Of a stretch of DNA of 39,020 nucleotides, positions 6,579-15,623 are shown piece by piece. Each line of letters begins with the position of its first letter. Positions within the stretch are counted from its first letter, which is position 1. The notes under the pieces are model-generated. The model was not told the origin of the DNA and ran no database searches. It saw nothing but the letters and a program-made list of their open reading frames with translations. This DNA is from Candidatus Pseudogracilibacillus intestinigallinarum. GTDB lineage: Bacteria > Bacillota > Bacilli > Bacillales > Amphibacillaceae. The position numbers and the translations under genes are program-made. The DNA is taken from contig DXHX01000085.1 in assembly GCA_019113205.1 (NCBI GenBank), forward strand, positions 1 through 39,020. Direction: 5' to 3'.

Positions 6579-7199
6579 TTATACACCTAAACCAAATTGA
6601 ATAATAGTTCTAATTCCAATGTAGCTAACTACAAAGAATACTACGACAGTTGCATATGTAACGATTTTTTGTGCGCGTGGAGATTGTGCAATTCCCCAAG
6701 AGACACAGAAACCCCATAGCCCGTTAGCTAAGTGGAATACAACTGCGATAATTGAAATAATGTAGAACCAGAAGAAGAATGGATTTGTTAAAATATCTTC
6801 CATCATTTGATAGTTTACTTCTGCTCCCGAGATTGCTACTTGCAGTCTTGTCTGCCAAACATGCCATGCAATAAAGATAAGTGTAATAATACCTGTAACA
6901 CGTTGTAAGAAGAATAGCCAGTTACGGAAAAATCCGTATCTTTTCGTATTGTTTTTAGCAACGAATACGATATAAACTCCTAAGATAGCATGAAATAAGA
7001 TTGGCAAGTAAATAACGAATGTCTCAAGCGCTAATACGAACGGTAAAGACCCCATAAAATTAGCTGCTTTGTTGAAACTTTCTTCCCCATATACTGCGAA
7101 GTGGTTAATAATCAAGTGTTGTACAACAAATAGTCCAATTGGAACAACACCTAATAGTGAATGCAATCTTCGGTAGTTATATTGACGACGATCCACCAT
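6579..7199 (-). CDS. sdhC: Succinate dehydrogenase cytochrome b558 subunit
   Basis: This 206-residue membrane anchor has five hydrophobic segments, at about residues 13-32, 53-78, 93-115, 143-165 and 178-200. Conserved histidines in VVPIGLFVVQHL, FHAILGVYI, IAWHVWQTR and VFHLANGLWGF are in place to bind the two haems b. It is the diheme, single-polypeptide anchor of the Bacillus type (about 202 residues), which links SdhAB to menaquinone. The start ATG follows AGGAGGG. It is the first gene of sdhCAB, behind a promoter at 7327-7355 and a leader of about 120 bases. Divergent yslB lies upstream, as in B. subtilis. Confidence 0.96.
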   Translation of the reverse strand: MVDRRQYNYRRLHSLLGVVPIGLFVVQHLIINHFAVYGEESFNKAANFMGSLPFVLALETFVIYLPILFHAILGVYIVFVAKNNTKRYGFFRNWLFFLQRVTGIITLIFIAWHVWQTRLQVAISGAEVNYQMMEDILTNPFFFWFYIISIIAVVFHLANGLWGFCVSWGIAQSPRAQKIVTYATVVVFFVVSYIGIRTIIQFGLGV

Positions 7200-7326
7200 G
7201 TGTTACTCCCTCCTTAAATTTTTTTATATTAAAATTAAAATTGCACAACAAATTAAGAACCGCTTGTTAAGTTTTACACAAAAATGATATGTAAAATTTG
7301 TAAACGTATAACAAGAAGTCTTCTTT

Positions 7327-7355
7327 ATTGTACTTCTTACGCGAAAAAGCGTCAA
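7327..7355 (-). promoter_or_regulatory. Sigma-A promoter of sdhCAB
   Basis: On the minus strand TTGACG (7355-7350) and TACAAT (7332-7327) are separated by exactly 17 bases, close to the sigma-A consensus. Transcription would start near 7320 and leave a leader of about 120 bases before sdhC. The 7200-7560 intergenic stretch otherwise holds only AT-rich sequence and the divergent yslB promoter. Confidence 0.7.
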
Positions 7356-7533
7356 GAAATAGACAATTTTAATTTTAATATTATTATACAAATATATGTA
7401 TGATTATTTAAGAGATAATTAAAATACGCCTCCAAACGCGGATACAAAAAAATTCAGCTTGTTATGAATATCTCTGTTTCTAGTTTAGATTGTATTTTAC
7501 TATCTCTCTAACACTATATTTTACATAAAATTA

Positions 7534-7542
7534 TGCTATAAT
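7534..7542 (+). promoter_or_regulatory. Extended -10 promoter of yslB
   Basis: TGCTATAAT is a perfect extended -10 element about 33 bases before the yslB start. The -35 region is poor, as is common for TGnTATAAT promoters. Confidence 0.6.
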
Positions 7543-7574
7543 ACAAGAAGTAATAAGCGTAGAGGATGACGTAC

Positions 7575-8006
7575 ATGGATAAGGAACAATTAAAATTACA
7601 TACGATAGATCAACTATCATCTGAAACAATTGGCTTTGATATTTTAAAATATGTATGCTTGCCAAATATGCTAGGAACGGAGAAAGATGCAATTCTTTAC
7701 TTTTCAGGTAGGGACTTAGCTCGTAACATTGAAATAACATCATTAGACGACCTCATATACTTATTTGAGAAGTTTCGTTGGGGAAAATTGGAATTAGTGA
7801 AACAAAAAAAACACGAGCTTATTTTTCATTTAATGTCTGACGATATCGTCCATCGATTACGGTCACCACTCGATGTCGATTTCCGAATGGAAGCAGGGTT
7901 CATCGCCGAAATGATTCAACGAATACATGGTAGGCATTGTGAGGCTGCAGAAAAAGTAAACGAAAAATTATATCGTGTACAATTTCAAGTCGTTTTTACA
8001 GATTAA
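7575..8006 (+). CDS. yslB: YslB family protein (DUF2507)
   Basis: The 143-residue protein is counted from the ATG at 7575, which has GAGG nine bases upstream; an in-frame ATG at 7566 touches GAGG and is unlikely to be used. The sequence fits DUF2507 proteins: an N-terminal GFDILKYVCLPNMLG, a middle FSGRDLAR and FRWGKLELV, and a C-terminal GFIAEMIQRIHGRHCEA block. The function is not established; the fold has been compared with V4R/NO-sensing-like domains, which I mention only as family background. Position next to sdhC and uvrC matches B. subtilis yslB. It ends in a terminator shared with convergent uvrC. Confidence 0.92.
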   Translation: MDKEQLKLHTIDQLSSETIGFDILKYVCLPNMLGTEKDAILYFSGRDLARNIEITSLDDLIYLFEKFRWGKLELVKQKKHELIFHLMSDDIVHRLRSPLDVDFRMEAGFIAEMIQRIHGRHCEAAEKVNEKLYRVQFQVVFTD

Positions 8007-8052
8007 TAAAAGCATTCCAAAGTGTCTTCTCAACACTTTTGGAATGCTTTTA
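8007..8052. terminator. Bidirectional terminator between yslB and uvrC
   Basis: AAAAGCATTCCAAA(A)GTGT pairs with ACACTTTTGGAATGCTTTT around a short loop, with A/T runs on both sides, so it can stop both convergent transcripts. The uvrC stop codon lies in its right arm. Confidence 0.85.
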
Positions 8053-9828
8053 TGCTTCCGTATTCAAATGTGCTAAAATCGTTTCCGCTGTTTGAGTCGG
8101 AATACCTAAAGCAGTAAGTTGTTTTAAAGATGCATCTTTTATTTCCGTGATCGATTTAAAATGAGTTAATAGCGTTTTCTTTCTTTTCGGACCAACACCA
8201 GGTATTTCATCTAATACTGATTGCACCATACCTTTTCCACGCAATTGTCGGTGAAATGTAATGGCAAATCGATGCACTTCATCTTGGATTCTTTGTACTA
8301 AATAAAATTCATTTGATCGGCGTTCTAATGGCACAATTTCAGGTGGGTCTCCAAACAACAGTTCACCTGTTTTATGCTTTTCATCTTTTACAAGCCCACA
8401 AACAGGTATCGATAATGATAATTCATTTTCTAACACATCTTTTGCCGCACTCATCTGTCCTTTTCCACCATCTACAATAATTAAATCAGGTAACGGTAAG
8501 TTTTCCTTTAACACGCGTGTATACCGCCTACGTATTACTTCACGCATCGTATCAAAATCGTCTGGACCTTCCACATGGCGCACTTTATATTTGCGGTATT
8601 CATTCTTATTCGCTTTTCCATCGATAAAAACGACCATCGCTGAGACAGGGTCCGTTCCTTGAATATTGGAGTTATCAAATGCTTCAATACGTCTTGGTGA
8701 TTCAATATTCAATAAATCTCCTAAACGTTCAACAGATTTAATCGTTCGTTCTTCATCTAACTCAATTAAACTAAAACGTTCATCAAGCGCAATTTTTGCA
8801 TTTTTCCCTGCTAGTTCTACTAAGTCTTTCTTTTTCCCTCGAAATGGAGTGTACGTCTCAACCTTTAATAATTGTTGAATCATTTCCGCATCTGTTCCAA
8901 TTGGTAGTAAAATTTGTTTTGGCAATAAATTTCTCTTATGCAAATAAAATTGACCAATAAAACTTATAAACGCTTCATCTGCTTCATTATAAAATGGAAA
9001 AATAGAAACATCACGTTCTAATAATTTCCCTTGGCGTACGAAAAATACTTGCACACACATCCAGCCTTTATTATAACTATAATTAAATAAATCTATATTA
9101 ATATTTTCATTTAATGCTACTTGTTGTTGTTCCATTACTGCTTCAATATGAGTTATTTGATCACGTAGTTCTTTTGCTCGCTCAAAGTGTAATTGTTCAC
9201 TTGCTTCAAACATTTTTGTTTCAATTTGCTTCTTTATCTCTTTATACCCACCATGTAAAAAACGTGTAATTTCTTTTGTTATACTGTCATAAAATAGTTT
9301 TGAAGGTGCTTCTTTCGCACATGCTCGACATTGATCTAAGTGATAATATAAGCAATATTTCCCTGGAGGATTGGAACATTTTCGTAGTGGATATAATCGA
9401 TCTAATAACTTTTTCGTTTCCCTTGCAGCAATAACATTCGTATAGGGACCAAAATATTTCCCACCATCTTTTTTTACTTGTCTCGTAATTAATAATTGTG
9501 GATGACGCTCATTCGTAATTTTTAAATATGGGTAACTTTTATCATCTTTTAACATAACATTATATTTTGGATCATACTTTTTAATTAAATTCATTTCCAA
9601 AATTAATGCATCGATTTCAGTTGATGTTACTATATATTCAAAATCCACAATGTCCATCACAAGTCTTTGCGTTTTTTCGTCGTTCGCACCAATGAAATAA
9701 GAACGGACTCGATTTCGTAACGCCTTTGATTTTCCAACATAAATGACTGTGCCATGTTTATCTTTCATCAAATAACAACCTGGTTTTAATGGAAGAACTT
9801 TTAATTTTTCTTTAATCTTCCCACCCAT
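8050..9828 (-). CDS. uvrC: Excinuclease ABC subunit C
   Basis: The product has 592 residues from the ATG at 9828 (MGGKIKEKL), which is preceded by AAGGGGGAG. An upstream in-frame ATG at 9897 would run through the trxA terminator and is rejected. Domains in order are: a GIY-YIG nuclease at about 16-95 ([20 protein letters not shown]), a cysteine cluster near 150-170, a UVR helix pair near 200-235 ([11 protein letters not shown]), an RNase H-like endonuclease domain ([26 protein letters not shown]), and a C-terminal helix-hairpin-helix pair ([16 protein letters not shown]). With UvrB it makes the 3' and 5' incisions of nucleotide excision repair. Neighbour trxA is as in B. subtilis. Confidence 0.97.
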   Translation of the reverse strand: MGGKIKEKLKVLPLKPGCYLMKDKHGTVIYVGKSKALRNRVRSYFIGANDEKTQRLVMDIVDFEYIVTSTEIDALILEMNLIKKYDPKYNVMLKDDKSYPYLKITNERHPQLLITRQVKKDGGKYFGPYTNVIAARETKKLLDRLYPLRKCSNPPGKYCLYYHLDQCRACAKEAPSKLFYDSITKEITRFLHGGYKEIKKQIETKMFEASEQLHFERAKELRDQITHIEAVMEQQQVALNENINIDLFNYSYNKGWMCVQVFFVRQGKLLERDVSIFPFYNEADEAFISFIGQFYLHKRNLLPKQILLPIGTDAEMIQQLLKVETYTPFRGKKKDLVELAGKNAKIALDERFSLIELDEERTIKSVERLGDLLNIESPRRIEAFDNSNIQGTDPVSAMVVFIDGKANKNEYRKYKVRHVEGPDDFDTMREVIRRRYTRVLKENLPLPDLIIVDGGKGQMSAAKDVLENELSLSIPVCGLVKDEKHKTGELLFGDPPEIVPLERRSNEFYLVQRIQDEVHRFAITFHRQLRGKGMVQSVLDEIPGVGPKRKKTLLTHFKSITEIKDASLKQLTALGIPTQTAETILAHLNTEA

Positions 9829-9858
9829 GCAACAACTCCCCCTTAAACAAAGCGGATA

Positions 9859-9905
9859 AAAAATAAAACACGAATGAAAATAATATGCTATTTCCATCCG
9901 TGTTT
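9859..9905 (-). terminator. Terminator of trxA
   Basis: On the minus strand AAACACGGATGGAAATA pairs imperfectly with TATTTTCATTCGTGTTT and is followed by TATTTTTTA. It stands between trxA and uvrC, so uvrC needs its own promoter or depends on read-through. Confidence 0.7.
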
Positions 9906-9952
9906 CAATCTAATTCTTCCTTGTCTTATCCTTATAAAAACGATGTACGTTC

Positions 9953-10267
9953 TTATGCGTGTTTATCTACTAATTCAGCTAAAGCTTCTTTCGGTTGGAA
10001 ACCTACTACTTGATCTACAACATTCCCATCTTTCATTAATAAAAGTGTTGGGATACTCATTACACCGTATTTTCCAGCTGTTTCTTGGTTATCATCAACG
10101 TTTAATTTAGCAATTTTTACTTTATCGCCAAGTTCTCCGTCTAATTCTTCTAATACTGGTGCAATCATTTTACAAGGTCCACACCACGGTGCCCAAAAGT
10201 CCACTAATACTAAACCTTCTGCTGTTTCTTGTGTAAAGTTCTGATCTGTTACGTCTACAATTGCCAT
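9953..10267 (-). CDS. trxA: Thioredoxin
   Basis: The 104-residue product starts at the ATG at 10267, with GGAGG eight bases upstream. It has the full thioredoxin fold and the WAPWCGPCK active site (Cys29, Cys32), the cis-proline loop MSIPTLLL, and a final GFQPKEAL helix. It reduces protein disulfides in the cytoplasm and supplies electrons to ribonucleotide reductase and methionine sulfoxide reductases. It lies downstream of etfA and upstream of uvrC, as in B. subtilis. The 10283-10446 gap carries a promoter (extended -10 at about 10308) and nothing else that I can see. Confidence 0.97.
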   Translation of the reverse strand: MAIVDVTDQNFTQETAEGLVLVDFWAPWCGPCKMIAPVLEELDGELGDKVKIAKLNVDDNQETAGKYGVMSIPTLLLMKDGNVVDQVVGFQPKEALAELVDKHA

Positions 10268-10307
10268 TATTAATTCCTCCATTTCAATCTTGAATCAATC
10301 TTCTTAA

Positions 10308-10316
10308 ATTATAACA
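10308..10316 (-). promoter_or_regulatory. Extended -10 promoter of trxA
   Basis: On the minus strand TGTTATAAT is a perfect TGnTATAAT element about 40 bases before the trxA start. No good -35 box is present at 17 bases. Confidence 0.55.
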
Positions 10317-10446
10317 CCGTTAGTTTTCCCTTGCTAGTAGTTTGCTTATACATTTTATTTGTTTCATTCCACTTTCCATTGATATATAAGCGATTAAAAT
10401 TGAACTGGAAAGTCTATGAACAACTACTTGAAATATTTTTTCATAT

Positions 10447-10485
10447 AAAAAAGCTTAGGTAGCGGTGATTCGTTACCTAAGCTTT
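10447..10485 (-). terminator. Terminator of the etf/fad operon
   Basis: AAAGCTTAGGTA pairs with TACCTAAGCTTT and is followed by TTTT on the minus strand, just after the etfA stop. Confidence 0.88.
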
Positions 10486-10497
10486 CGTACACTTCTA

Positions 10498-11466
10498 TTA
10501 TCCTAACGCTTTAATTTCTTCAATTAATTTCGGCACGACATCAAATAAGTCGCCAACAATCCCGTAATCTGCCACATTGAAAATATTCGCTTCCGGGTCT
10601 TTGTTAATTGCTACGATTACTTTCGAATTCGACATACCTGCTAAGTGTTGGATTGCTCCTGAAATACCAACTGCGATATAAAGGTCTGGTGTAATAACTT
10701 TACCAGTTTGTCCAATTTGTAAAGAATAGTCACAGTATTCCGCATCACATGCTCCACGTGATGCCCCTACTGCTCCGCCTAAAAGATCTGCTAGTTCATA
10801 TAAAGGCTCAAATCCTTCTTCACTTTTCACGCCACGTCCACCAGCGATAACGACGTTCGCTTCAGACATGTCCACACCTTCTGCTTTTTTACGGATAACT
10901 TCTTTAACGATTGTACGTAAATCTTTTACGTCCACATCTTTAGCTGAAACATCTCCTGAACGTCCTTCATCTTTTTCAAGTGCTGGGATGTTATTAGGAC
11001 GAATTGTCGCAAAAACAATTCCATCTTTCATTTTCTTCTCTTCAAATGCTTTACCTGAATAGATTGGACGTGTAAATACAACATCATTCCCATCTACTTT
11101 TATATCAATTGCATCTGAAACTAATCCGATTTCTAAACGGCCTGCAATTTTTGGTGTAACATCTTTCCCAATTGCAGTATGACCCATTAATACAGCATCT
11201 GGGGATTCTTCGTCCATCACTTCTAAAATGACTTGTCCGTAACCTTCAGATGTATAGTTTTCTAAATTATCATGTGATACTGTAATTACACGGTCTGCTC
11301 CATGATGAATCATTGCATTCGCTTCTGATTCTTGTACATCTTTTCCTAATAATAAGCCGACAACTTCTGCACCTTCTTCTATTTTACGCGCTGCTGCAAT
11401 CGCTTCAAAACTTACATTACGTAATACTCCGTCTACCGATTCACCAATTACTAAAATTTTTCCCAT
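10498..11466 (-). CDS. etfA: Electron transfer flavoprotein alpha subunit
   Basis: The 322-residue product is the FAD-binding subunit of ETF. The C-terminal FAD domain carries [48 protein letters not shown] with IQHLAGM after it, and [21 protein letters not shown]. These are the standard EtfA signatures. The heterodimer with EtfB takes electrons from acyl-CoA dehydrogenases during beta-oxidation and passes them toward menaquinone. The start ATG follows GAGGAG. It is the last gene of fadR-ech-etfB-etfA, 27 bases after etfB, and ends in a strong terminator. No acyl-CoA dehydrogenase gene is in this window. Confidence 0.97.
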   Translation of the reverse strand: MGKILVIGESVDGVLRNVSFEAIAAARKIEEGAEVVGLLLGKDVQESEANAMIHHGADRVITVSHDNLENYTSEGYGQVILEVMDEESPDAVLMGHTAIGKDVTPKIAGRLEIGLVSDAIDIKVDGNDVVFTRPIYSGKAFEEKKMKDGIVFATIRPNNIPALEKDEGRSGDVSAKDVDVKDLRTIVKEVIRKKAEGVDMSEANVVIAGGRGVKSEEGFEPLYELADLLGGAVGASRGACDAEYCDYSLQIGQTGKVITPDLYIAVGISGAIQHLAGMSNSKVIVAINKDPEANIFNVADYGIVGDLFDVVPKLIEEIKALG

Positions 11467-11493
11467 TGTATACGTCTCCTCTCTATCGTCCGA

Positions 11494-12267
11494 TTAAAGT
11501 ACTTTTGCTTCGTTTCGTAATAATGATACAAGCTCTTTTACTTGATCATCGATTTCACCTTCTAAAATTCTTCCCGCTTCTTTTTCAGGTGGTAGGAAAA
11601 TGTTCACTGTTTCTGTTTTTGCTTCTACATCATCTTCATCTAAATCAAGGTCATCAATTTCTAGTTCTTCTAATGGTTTCTTTTTCGCCTTCATAATTCC
11701 TGGTAATGATGGATAACGTGGTTCGTTTAAACCTTGTTGGCACGTCACTAATACTGGTAAAGAAACTTCGATTTTCTCTAAGTCGCCTTCCACGTCTTTT
11801 TCAATATTCGCTTTGCCATCTTCAATATCTAATCCGACAATTGTCGTTACATAAGGAATATCTAATTTTTCCGCTAAACGAGGACCAACTTGTCCACTCG
11901 CTTCATCGATTGCGACGTTTCCAGCTAAAATTAAATCTACTTCTTTATCTTCGAAAAACGCTTCCAAAATTTTCGCCGTTGTAAATTGGTCGCCTTCTTC
12001 TAAATCGTCTTCTGTATTAATTAAAACAGCTTTGTCCGCACCCATTGCAAGCGCAGTACGTAACTGTTTTTCAGAGTCTTCATCTCCAATTGTGACAACA
12101 GTTACTTCTCCACCGTGTGCATCACGCTGTACAATTGCTTCTTCCACTGCATACTCATCGTAAGGGTTAATAATAAATTCGGCACTATCATCTTCAATTT
12201 GTCCGTTTGATACGACAATTTTATCCTCTGTATCAAATGTTCTCTTTAATAATACGTAAATATTCAT
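11494..12267 (-). CDS. etfB: Electron transfer flavoprotein beta subunit
   Basis: The 257-residue product starts at the ATG at 12267 (MNIYVLLKRTFDTE), with GGAGG upstream; an ATG at 12288 is in phase but precedes the binding site. It has the EtfB nucleotide-binding sequences NPYDEYAVEEAI, ALAMGADKAVLI, DLILAGNVAIDEASGQVGP and CQQGLNEPRYPSLPGIMKAKKKP. EtfB binds AMP and pairs with EtfA. It lies between the enoyl-CoA hydratase gene and etfA, so it should be expressed with beta-oxidation genes under FadR control. Confidence 0.97.
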   Translation of the reverse strand: MNIYVLLKRTFDTEDKIVVSNGQIEDDSAEFIINPYDEYAVEEAIVQRDAHGGEVTVVTIGDEDSEKQLRTALAMGADKAVLINTEDDLEEGDQFTTAKILEAFFEDKEVDLILAGNVAIDEASGQVGPRLAEKLDIPYVTTIVGLDIEDGKANIEKDVEGDLEKIEVSLPVLVTCQQGLNEPRYPSLPGIMKAKKKPLEELEIDDLDLDEDDVEAKTETVNIFLPPEKEAGRILEGEIDDQVKELVSLLRNEAKVL

Positions 12268-12314
12268 TTCTATTTTCCTCCCTATCAAACATTTAAATTA
12301 TATTCATCATTTCT

Positions 12315-13088
12315 TTACTTGTCTGAAAAATTCGGTTGACGTTTTTCAAGAAATGCTTGAATGCCTTCTTTTGCATCTTCGTTTCCAAAAACTTTTGCAA
12401 ATGCTTTTGCTTCTTCTTTCGCACCTGCATCAGCACCATGTAAAGCACCATATGATACAAGCTCCATCACCGCATTGATTGTCGGTTTACTCTTTGCAAC
12501 AATTTTTTTAGCTATGTTATTCGTAAATGATTGAAGCTCTTCTTCTTTCACGACATGATTGGCTAATCCAAATTGATATGCCTCTTTTCCTGAAATCGGA
12601 TCTGATGTAAGCATCATTTCATAAGCTTTCGGTTGACCGATTAACTTTGGCAATCTTTGTGTCCCAGCAAACCCAGGTATAATTCCTAATGTTAATTCTG
12701 GTAAACCTATTTTTGTTTCCTCTGTCACAATTCGCATATGACAACTTAGTGCAAGTTCTAATCCTCCACCAAGAGCGGCACCATGTATGGCAGCGATTAC
12801 AGGAATGTGAAACTGTTCGATACGATCAAAAACAATTTGCCCATCCCGTGAAACTGTTTCATAGCCTGACGCTTCTTGGAGTGATGTAAACTCTTTTATA
12901 TCTGCTCCTGCAGAAAAAAATCGTCCTTCCCCTTTTAAAATAACCGCTTTTACCGTTTCATCTTGTTCAATTTCTGTTAATTTCGCATCAATTTGCTGAA
13001 TTAACGTTGATGACAATGCATTGGCAGGTGGGCTATCGATCGTTAATGTCGCAATATGTTCTTCGACATGTAAATGAAGTTTCGTCAC
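12315..13088 (-). CDS. fadB: Enoyl-CoA hydratase
   Basis: The 257-residue crotonase-family protein starts at a GTG at 13088 with AGGAGG upstream. It shows the oxyanion-hole sequence RFFSAGADIKEF, the AAIHGAALGGGLELALSC loop, and the catalytic-side block IGLPELTLGIIPGFAGTQRL. It hydrates trans-2-enoyl-CoA to 3-hydroxyacyl-CoA in beta-oxidation. Length and position between fadR and etfB match the small B. subtilis protein named FadB (YsiB), which is not the fused E. coli FadB. Crotonase relatives with other substrates cannot be excluded by sequence alone, but the operon argues for fatty acids. Confidence 0.93.
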   Translation of the reverse strand: MTKLHLHVEEHIATLTIDSPPANALSSTLIQQIDAKLTEIEQDETVKAVILKGEGRFFSAGADIKEFTSLQEASGYETVSRDGQIVFDRIEQFHIPVIAAIHGAALGGGLELALSCHMRIVTEETKIGLPELTLGIIPGFAGTQRLPKLIGQPKAYEMMLTSDPISGKEAYQFGLANHVVKEEELQSFTNNIAKKIVAKSKPTINAVMELVSYGALHGADAGAKEEAKAFAKVFGNEDAKEGIQAFLEKRQPNFSDK

Positions 13089-13120
13089 AATATTCCTCCT
13101 ATTCGTTTAAAGTTTTATAA

Positions 13121-13699
13121 TTATTTGAAAAAACCTTTCGTTAAGAGTGTGTGCATTTCCTCTACCTGTTCTACTAATTGATAGCGTTGAGATTTCATAA
13201 CCCAAGTTGTTACGGATTCATCTAATGTACCGAAAATCATTTGTCGAATAAGCTGTGGATTAAACTTTTTGTCGATTTCACCAGTCTCTAAACCAAATTC
13301 GATGACAGAATCGATCACATCTAAGTATGATTTCAACACTTTATTAATTTCATGTCGTAATTCTGATTTTGATTGCCTTAATTCTAGCTGTGTAACAATT
13401 GCTAAATAAGGGGATTCAGATAATTGGCTATAATGCATTTCAATTAGTTTAAAAAGTTTATCATTTGCCGTCTGTTCATCATCAATGGCTCTTTTCGCCC
13501 CGTCGATAAATGTTCCCATTTTCTCTCTGAAAACCGAGATTAAAATATCTTCTTTATTTTTAAAGTATAAATAAATTGTTCCATCTGCTACTTTAGCTTT
13601 TTTAGCAATTTTTGAAACTTGAGACGCATGATAACCATTTTCAGCGATTACTTCCACAGCTGCCTCAATAATTTGTTTATATTTAGGTTTATCTTTCAC
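13121..13699 (-). CDS. fadR: Fatty acid metabolism repressor, TetR family
   Basis: The 192-residue protein starts at a GTG (13699) with GAGGGG upstream. Residues 8-55 form a TetR-type helix-turn-helix (AAVEVIAENGYHASQVSKIA, then KKAKVADGTIYLYFKNKEDIL), and the rest is a helical ligand domain with the TetR_C-like end of FadR/YsiA. In B. subtilis, FadR binds long-chain acyl-CoA, leaves its operators, and so derepresses beta-oxidation genes. Here a near-perfect FadR operator lies just downstream of the promoter in front of fadR, so the gene is probably autoregulated. Similar sites lie before lcfA and the SCP2 gene in the same window. Confidence 0.93.
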   Translation of the reverse strand: MKDKPKYKQIIEAAVEVIAENGYHASQVSKIAKKAKVADGTIYLYFKNKEDILISVFREKMGTFIDGAKRAIDDEQTANDKLFKLIEMHYSQLSESPYLAIVTQLELRQSKSELRHEINKVLKSYLDVIDSVIEFGLETGEIDKKFNPQLIRQMIFGTLDESVTTWVMKSQRYQLVEQVEEMHTLLTKGFFK

Positions 13700-13743
13700 T
13701 AAAATCCCCTCACTTTCCTTATACTGAAACGAATTGCAAACTA

Positions 13744-13761
13744 TGAATGATTAGTCATTCA
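13744..13761. promoter_or_regulatory. FadR operator in front of fadR
   Basis: TGAATGATTAGTCATTCA is a palindrome with only one broken pair and agrees with the known Bacillus FadR site. It begins seven bases after the -10 box of the fadR promoter, so it covers the expected start point. Confidence 0.85.
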
Positions 13762-13767
13762 CTTATT

Positions 13768-13796
13768 ATTTTATTAAATGAAAACGCTATTGTCAA
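13768..13796 (-). promoter_or_regulatory. Sigma-A promoter of fadR-ech-etfB-etfA
   Basis: TTGACA (13796-13791) and TAAAAT (13773-13768) are 17 bases apart on the minus strand. This is a strong promoter between the lcfA stop and fadR, so fadR and the genes after it need not depend on the lcfA promoter. A 14/16 cre-like sequence (13779-13794, read on the plus strand) overlaps the spacer and -35 box; its conserved CA is lost, so I give it little weight. Confidence 0.8.
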
Positions 13797-13803
13797 TTTT
13801 CTA

Positions 13804-15504
13804 TCACTTTACATTTTCTGGTTTTTTAATTTGTTCTGCGACAGATTCTTCAATTAATTGACGTTTCAATACTTTTCCTACAATTGTTTTCGGTAATTCT
13901 TCCCGAAATTCATAAATGCGTGGCACTTTATATGCCGCTAAATGTTTTCGGCAATAGCGATTTAGCTGATCTTTATCCAAAGTTTGTCCTTTTTTCGGTA
14001 CAATGACAGCTTTTACTGTTTCACCACGGTAATCATCTGGAATTCCAATAACTGCTGCTTCCTGAATTCCATGATGTTCAAATAATACTTCTTCTACTTC
14101 ACGTGGGTATATATTAAATCCACCAGCTATAATCATATCATTTTTTCGATCAACAATATAAAAATAACCACTTTCATCCATATATCCCATATCACCTGTT
14201 AGTAACCAACCGTCTTTTAATGTCTCGTCTGTTTCTTTTTGATTATTCCAGTATCCTTTCATCACTTGTGGACCTTTTACAGCTAGCTCGCCAACTTCTC
14301 CAACTGGAACTTCATTTAAAGTACCTTCTTCTACAATAATTGCTTCTGTATCCGGCCACGGTACTCCAATACTTCCATTCACACGTTTATCCCAAATAAA
14401 GTTAGCATGTGTCACAGGAGAACTTTCTGTTAAACCATATCCTTCCACTAAGTTACCACCTGTAATTTTTTCAAATTGTTGTTGAACTTCCACAGGCAAT
14501 GCTGCTGAACCACTGATACATGCTTCAATAGAAGATAAATCATATTTATTAATATCAGGATGATTTAATAATCCAATATAAATAGTCGGTGCACCAGGGA
14601 ACAATGTCGGTTTTAATTTTTCAATCGTTTTTAACACTTCTGTCGCATCAAATTTCGGTAATAAAATCATTTCTGAACCGAACATAATGGATAAATTCAT
14701 GACAGTAGTCATGCCATAAACGTGGAAGAAAGGTAATACACCTAATACTTTTTCATTCGTATGATCCAGACGATACATCCAATTTGCACACATTTGGACG
14801 TTCGACACTAAATTCATATGACTTAACATGACACCTTTTGGAAAACCAGTCGTCCCTCCAGTATACTGAAGTAGTGCTAGATCTTCATATGGATCTACGT
14901 CAACTTCTTTATACGCTTCACTACCTTTTGAAATAATTGATTTCCATACATGTGTATCTTCAGTCTCTTCTACTTTAACAACTAAATTATATTGACGTTT
15001 TTGAATAAATGGATAGACGAGATTTTTCGGAAACGGCAGGTAATCTGCAATTTTTGCCACAATGACATGTTGAAGATCTGTCTTTTCCCTAACATTTGAA
15101 ACTCTTGGAACTAAAATGTCTAAACAAACGATAAATGTTGCGCCGGAATCATTCAGTTGATGTTCTAACTCTCTTTCCGTATATAACGGATTTACTTGAA
15201 CGACCGTTCCACCTGCAAGCAATGACCCAAAGTAAGCGATTACAGTTTGTGGCGAGTTTGGCAACATAATTGCAACTCGATCTCCTTTTTTCAATCCTTT
15301 GCTCTGTAAAAAGTTCGCCATTTTTTTCACTTCTGATGCTAACTCTGAAAATGTCATCTGCTTCCCCATAAAATGAAGTGCATTTTTCGATGGAAATTTT
15401 TCAGCGGATTCAAGTAAAAAACTATAAAGCGGCTTTTCGTCATACGAAATAGAACTTTTTATTTGTGATGGATAATGTTCTAACCATGGTTTTGTTTTCT
15501 CCAT
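13804..15504 (-). CDS. lcfA: Long-chain fatty acid-CoA ligase
   Basis: The 566-residue AMP-forming enzyme activates fatty acids to acyl-CoA for beta-oxidation. Motifs in order are: the P-loop YTGGTTGFPKGVMLSH (from residue 214), GAPTIYIGLLNHP, the adenine motif GYGLTESSP, TGDMGYMDESGYFYIVDRK with the conserved Asp and Arg, GGFNIYPREVEE, and the C-terminal catalytic lysine in PKTIVGKVLKRQL. Length is normal for FadD/LcfA. The ATG follows GAGGGGG. It lies upstream of fadR, as in the B. subtilis lcfA-fadR-fadB-etfB-etfA operon, and is preceded by a cre-like site, a small membrane ORF and a promoter with FadR-like sites. Confidence 0.95.
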   Translation of the reverse strand: MEKTKPWLEHYPSQIKSSISYDEKPLYSFLLESAEKFPSKNALHFMGKQMTFSELASEVKKMANFLQSKGLKKGDRVAIMLPNSPQTVIAYFGSLLAGGTVVQVNPLYTERELEHQLNDSGATFIVCLDILVPRVSNVREKTDLQHVIVAKIADYLPFPKNLVYPFIQKRQYNLVVKVEETEDTHVWKSIISKGSEAYKEVDVDPYEDLALLQYTGGTTGFPKGVMLSHMNLVSNVQMCANWMYRLDHTNEKVLGVLPFFHVYGMTTVMNLSIMFGSEMILLPKFDATEVLKTIEKLKPTLFPGAPTIYIGLLNHPDINKYDLSSIEACISGSAALPVEVQQQFEKITGGNLVEGYGLTESSPVTHANFIWDKRVNGSIGVPWPDTEAIIVEEGTLNEVPVGEVGELAVKGPQVMKGYWNNQKETDETLKDGWLLTGDMGYMDESGYFYIVDRKNDMIIAGGFNIYPREVEEVLFEHHGIQEAAVIGIPDDYRGETVKAVIVPKKGQTLDKDQLNRYCRKHLAAYKVPRIYEFREELPKTIVGKVLKRQLIEESVAEQIKKPENVK

Positions 15505-15566
15505 TGTACATCCCCCTCATGTTCTTATTCCTCTGCCTTTGTCCTCTAGTTGTGCCTTAATTTTCA

Positions 15567-15582
15567 ATGTAAACACTTACAT
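15567..15582. promoter_or_regulatory. cre-like CcpA site upstream of lcfA
   Basis: On the minus strand ATGTAAGTGTTTACAT matches WTGNAARCGNWWWCAW at 15 of 16 positions and is itself nearly a perfect palindrome. It lies 63 bases upstream of lcfA and downstream of the candidate promoter, where bound CcpA would act as a roadblock. Confidence 0.6.
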
Positions 15583-15623
15583 TTTTTCTGATAGAAAAAG
15601 TTTCAATATTTTGTTTATCATTT

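Noticed and set aside
13779-13794. A cre-like sequence (ATGAAAACGCTATTGT) in the fadR promoter
   Set aside because: It matches 14 of 16 positions, but both mismatches fall in the conserved CA half, so I mention it only in the promoter entry.
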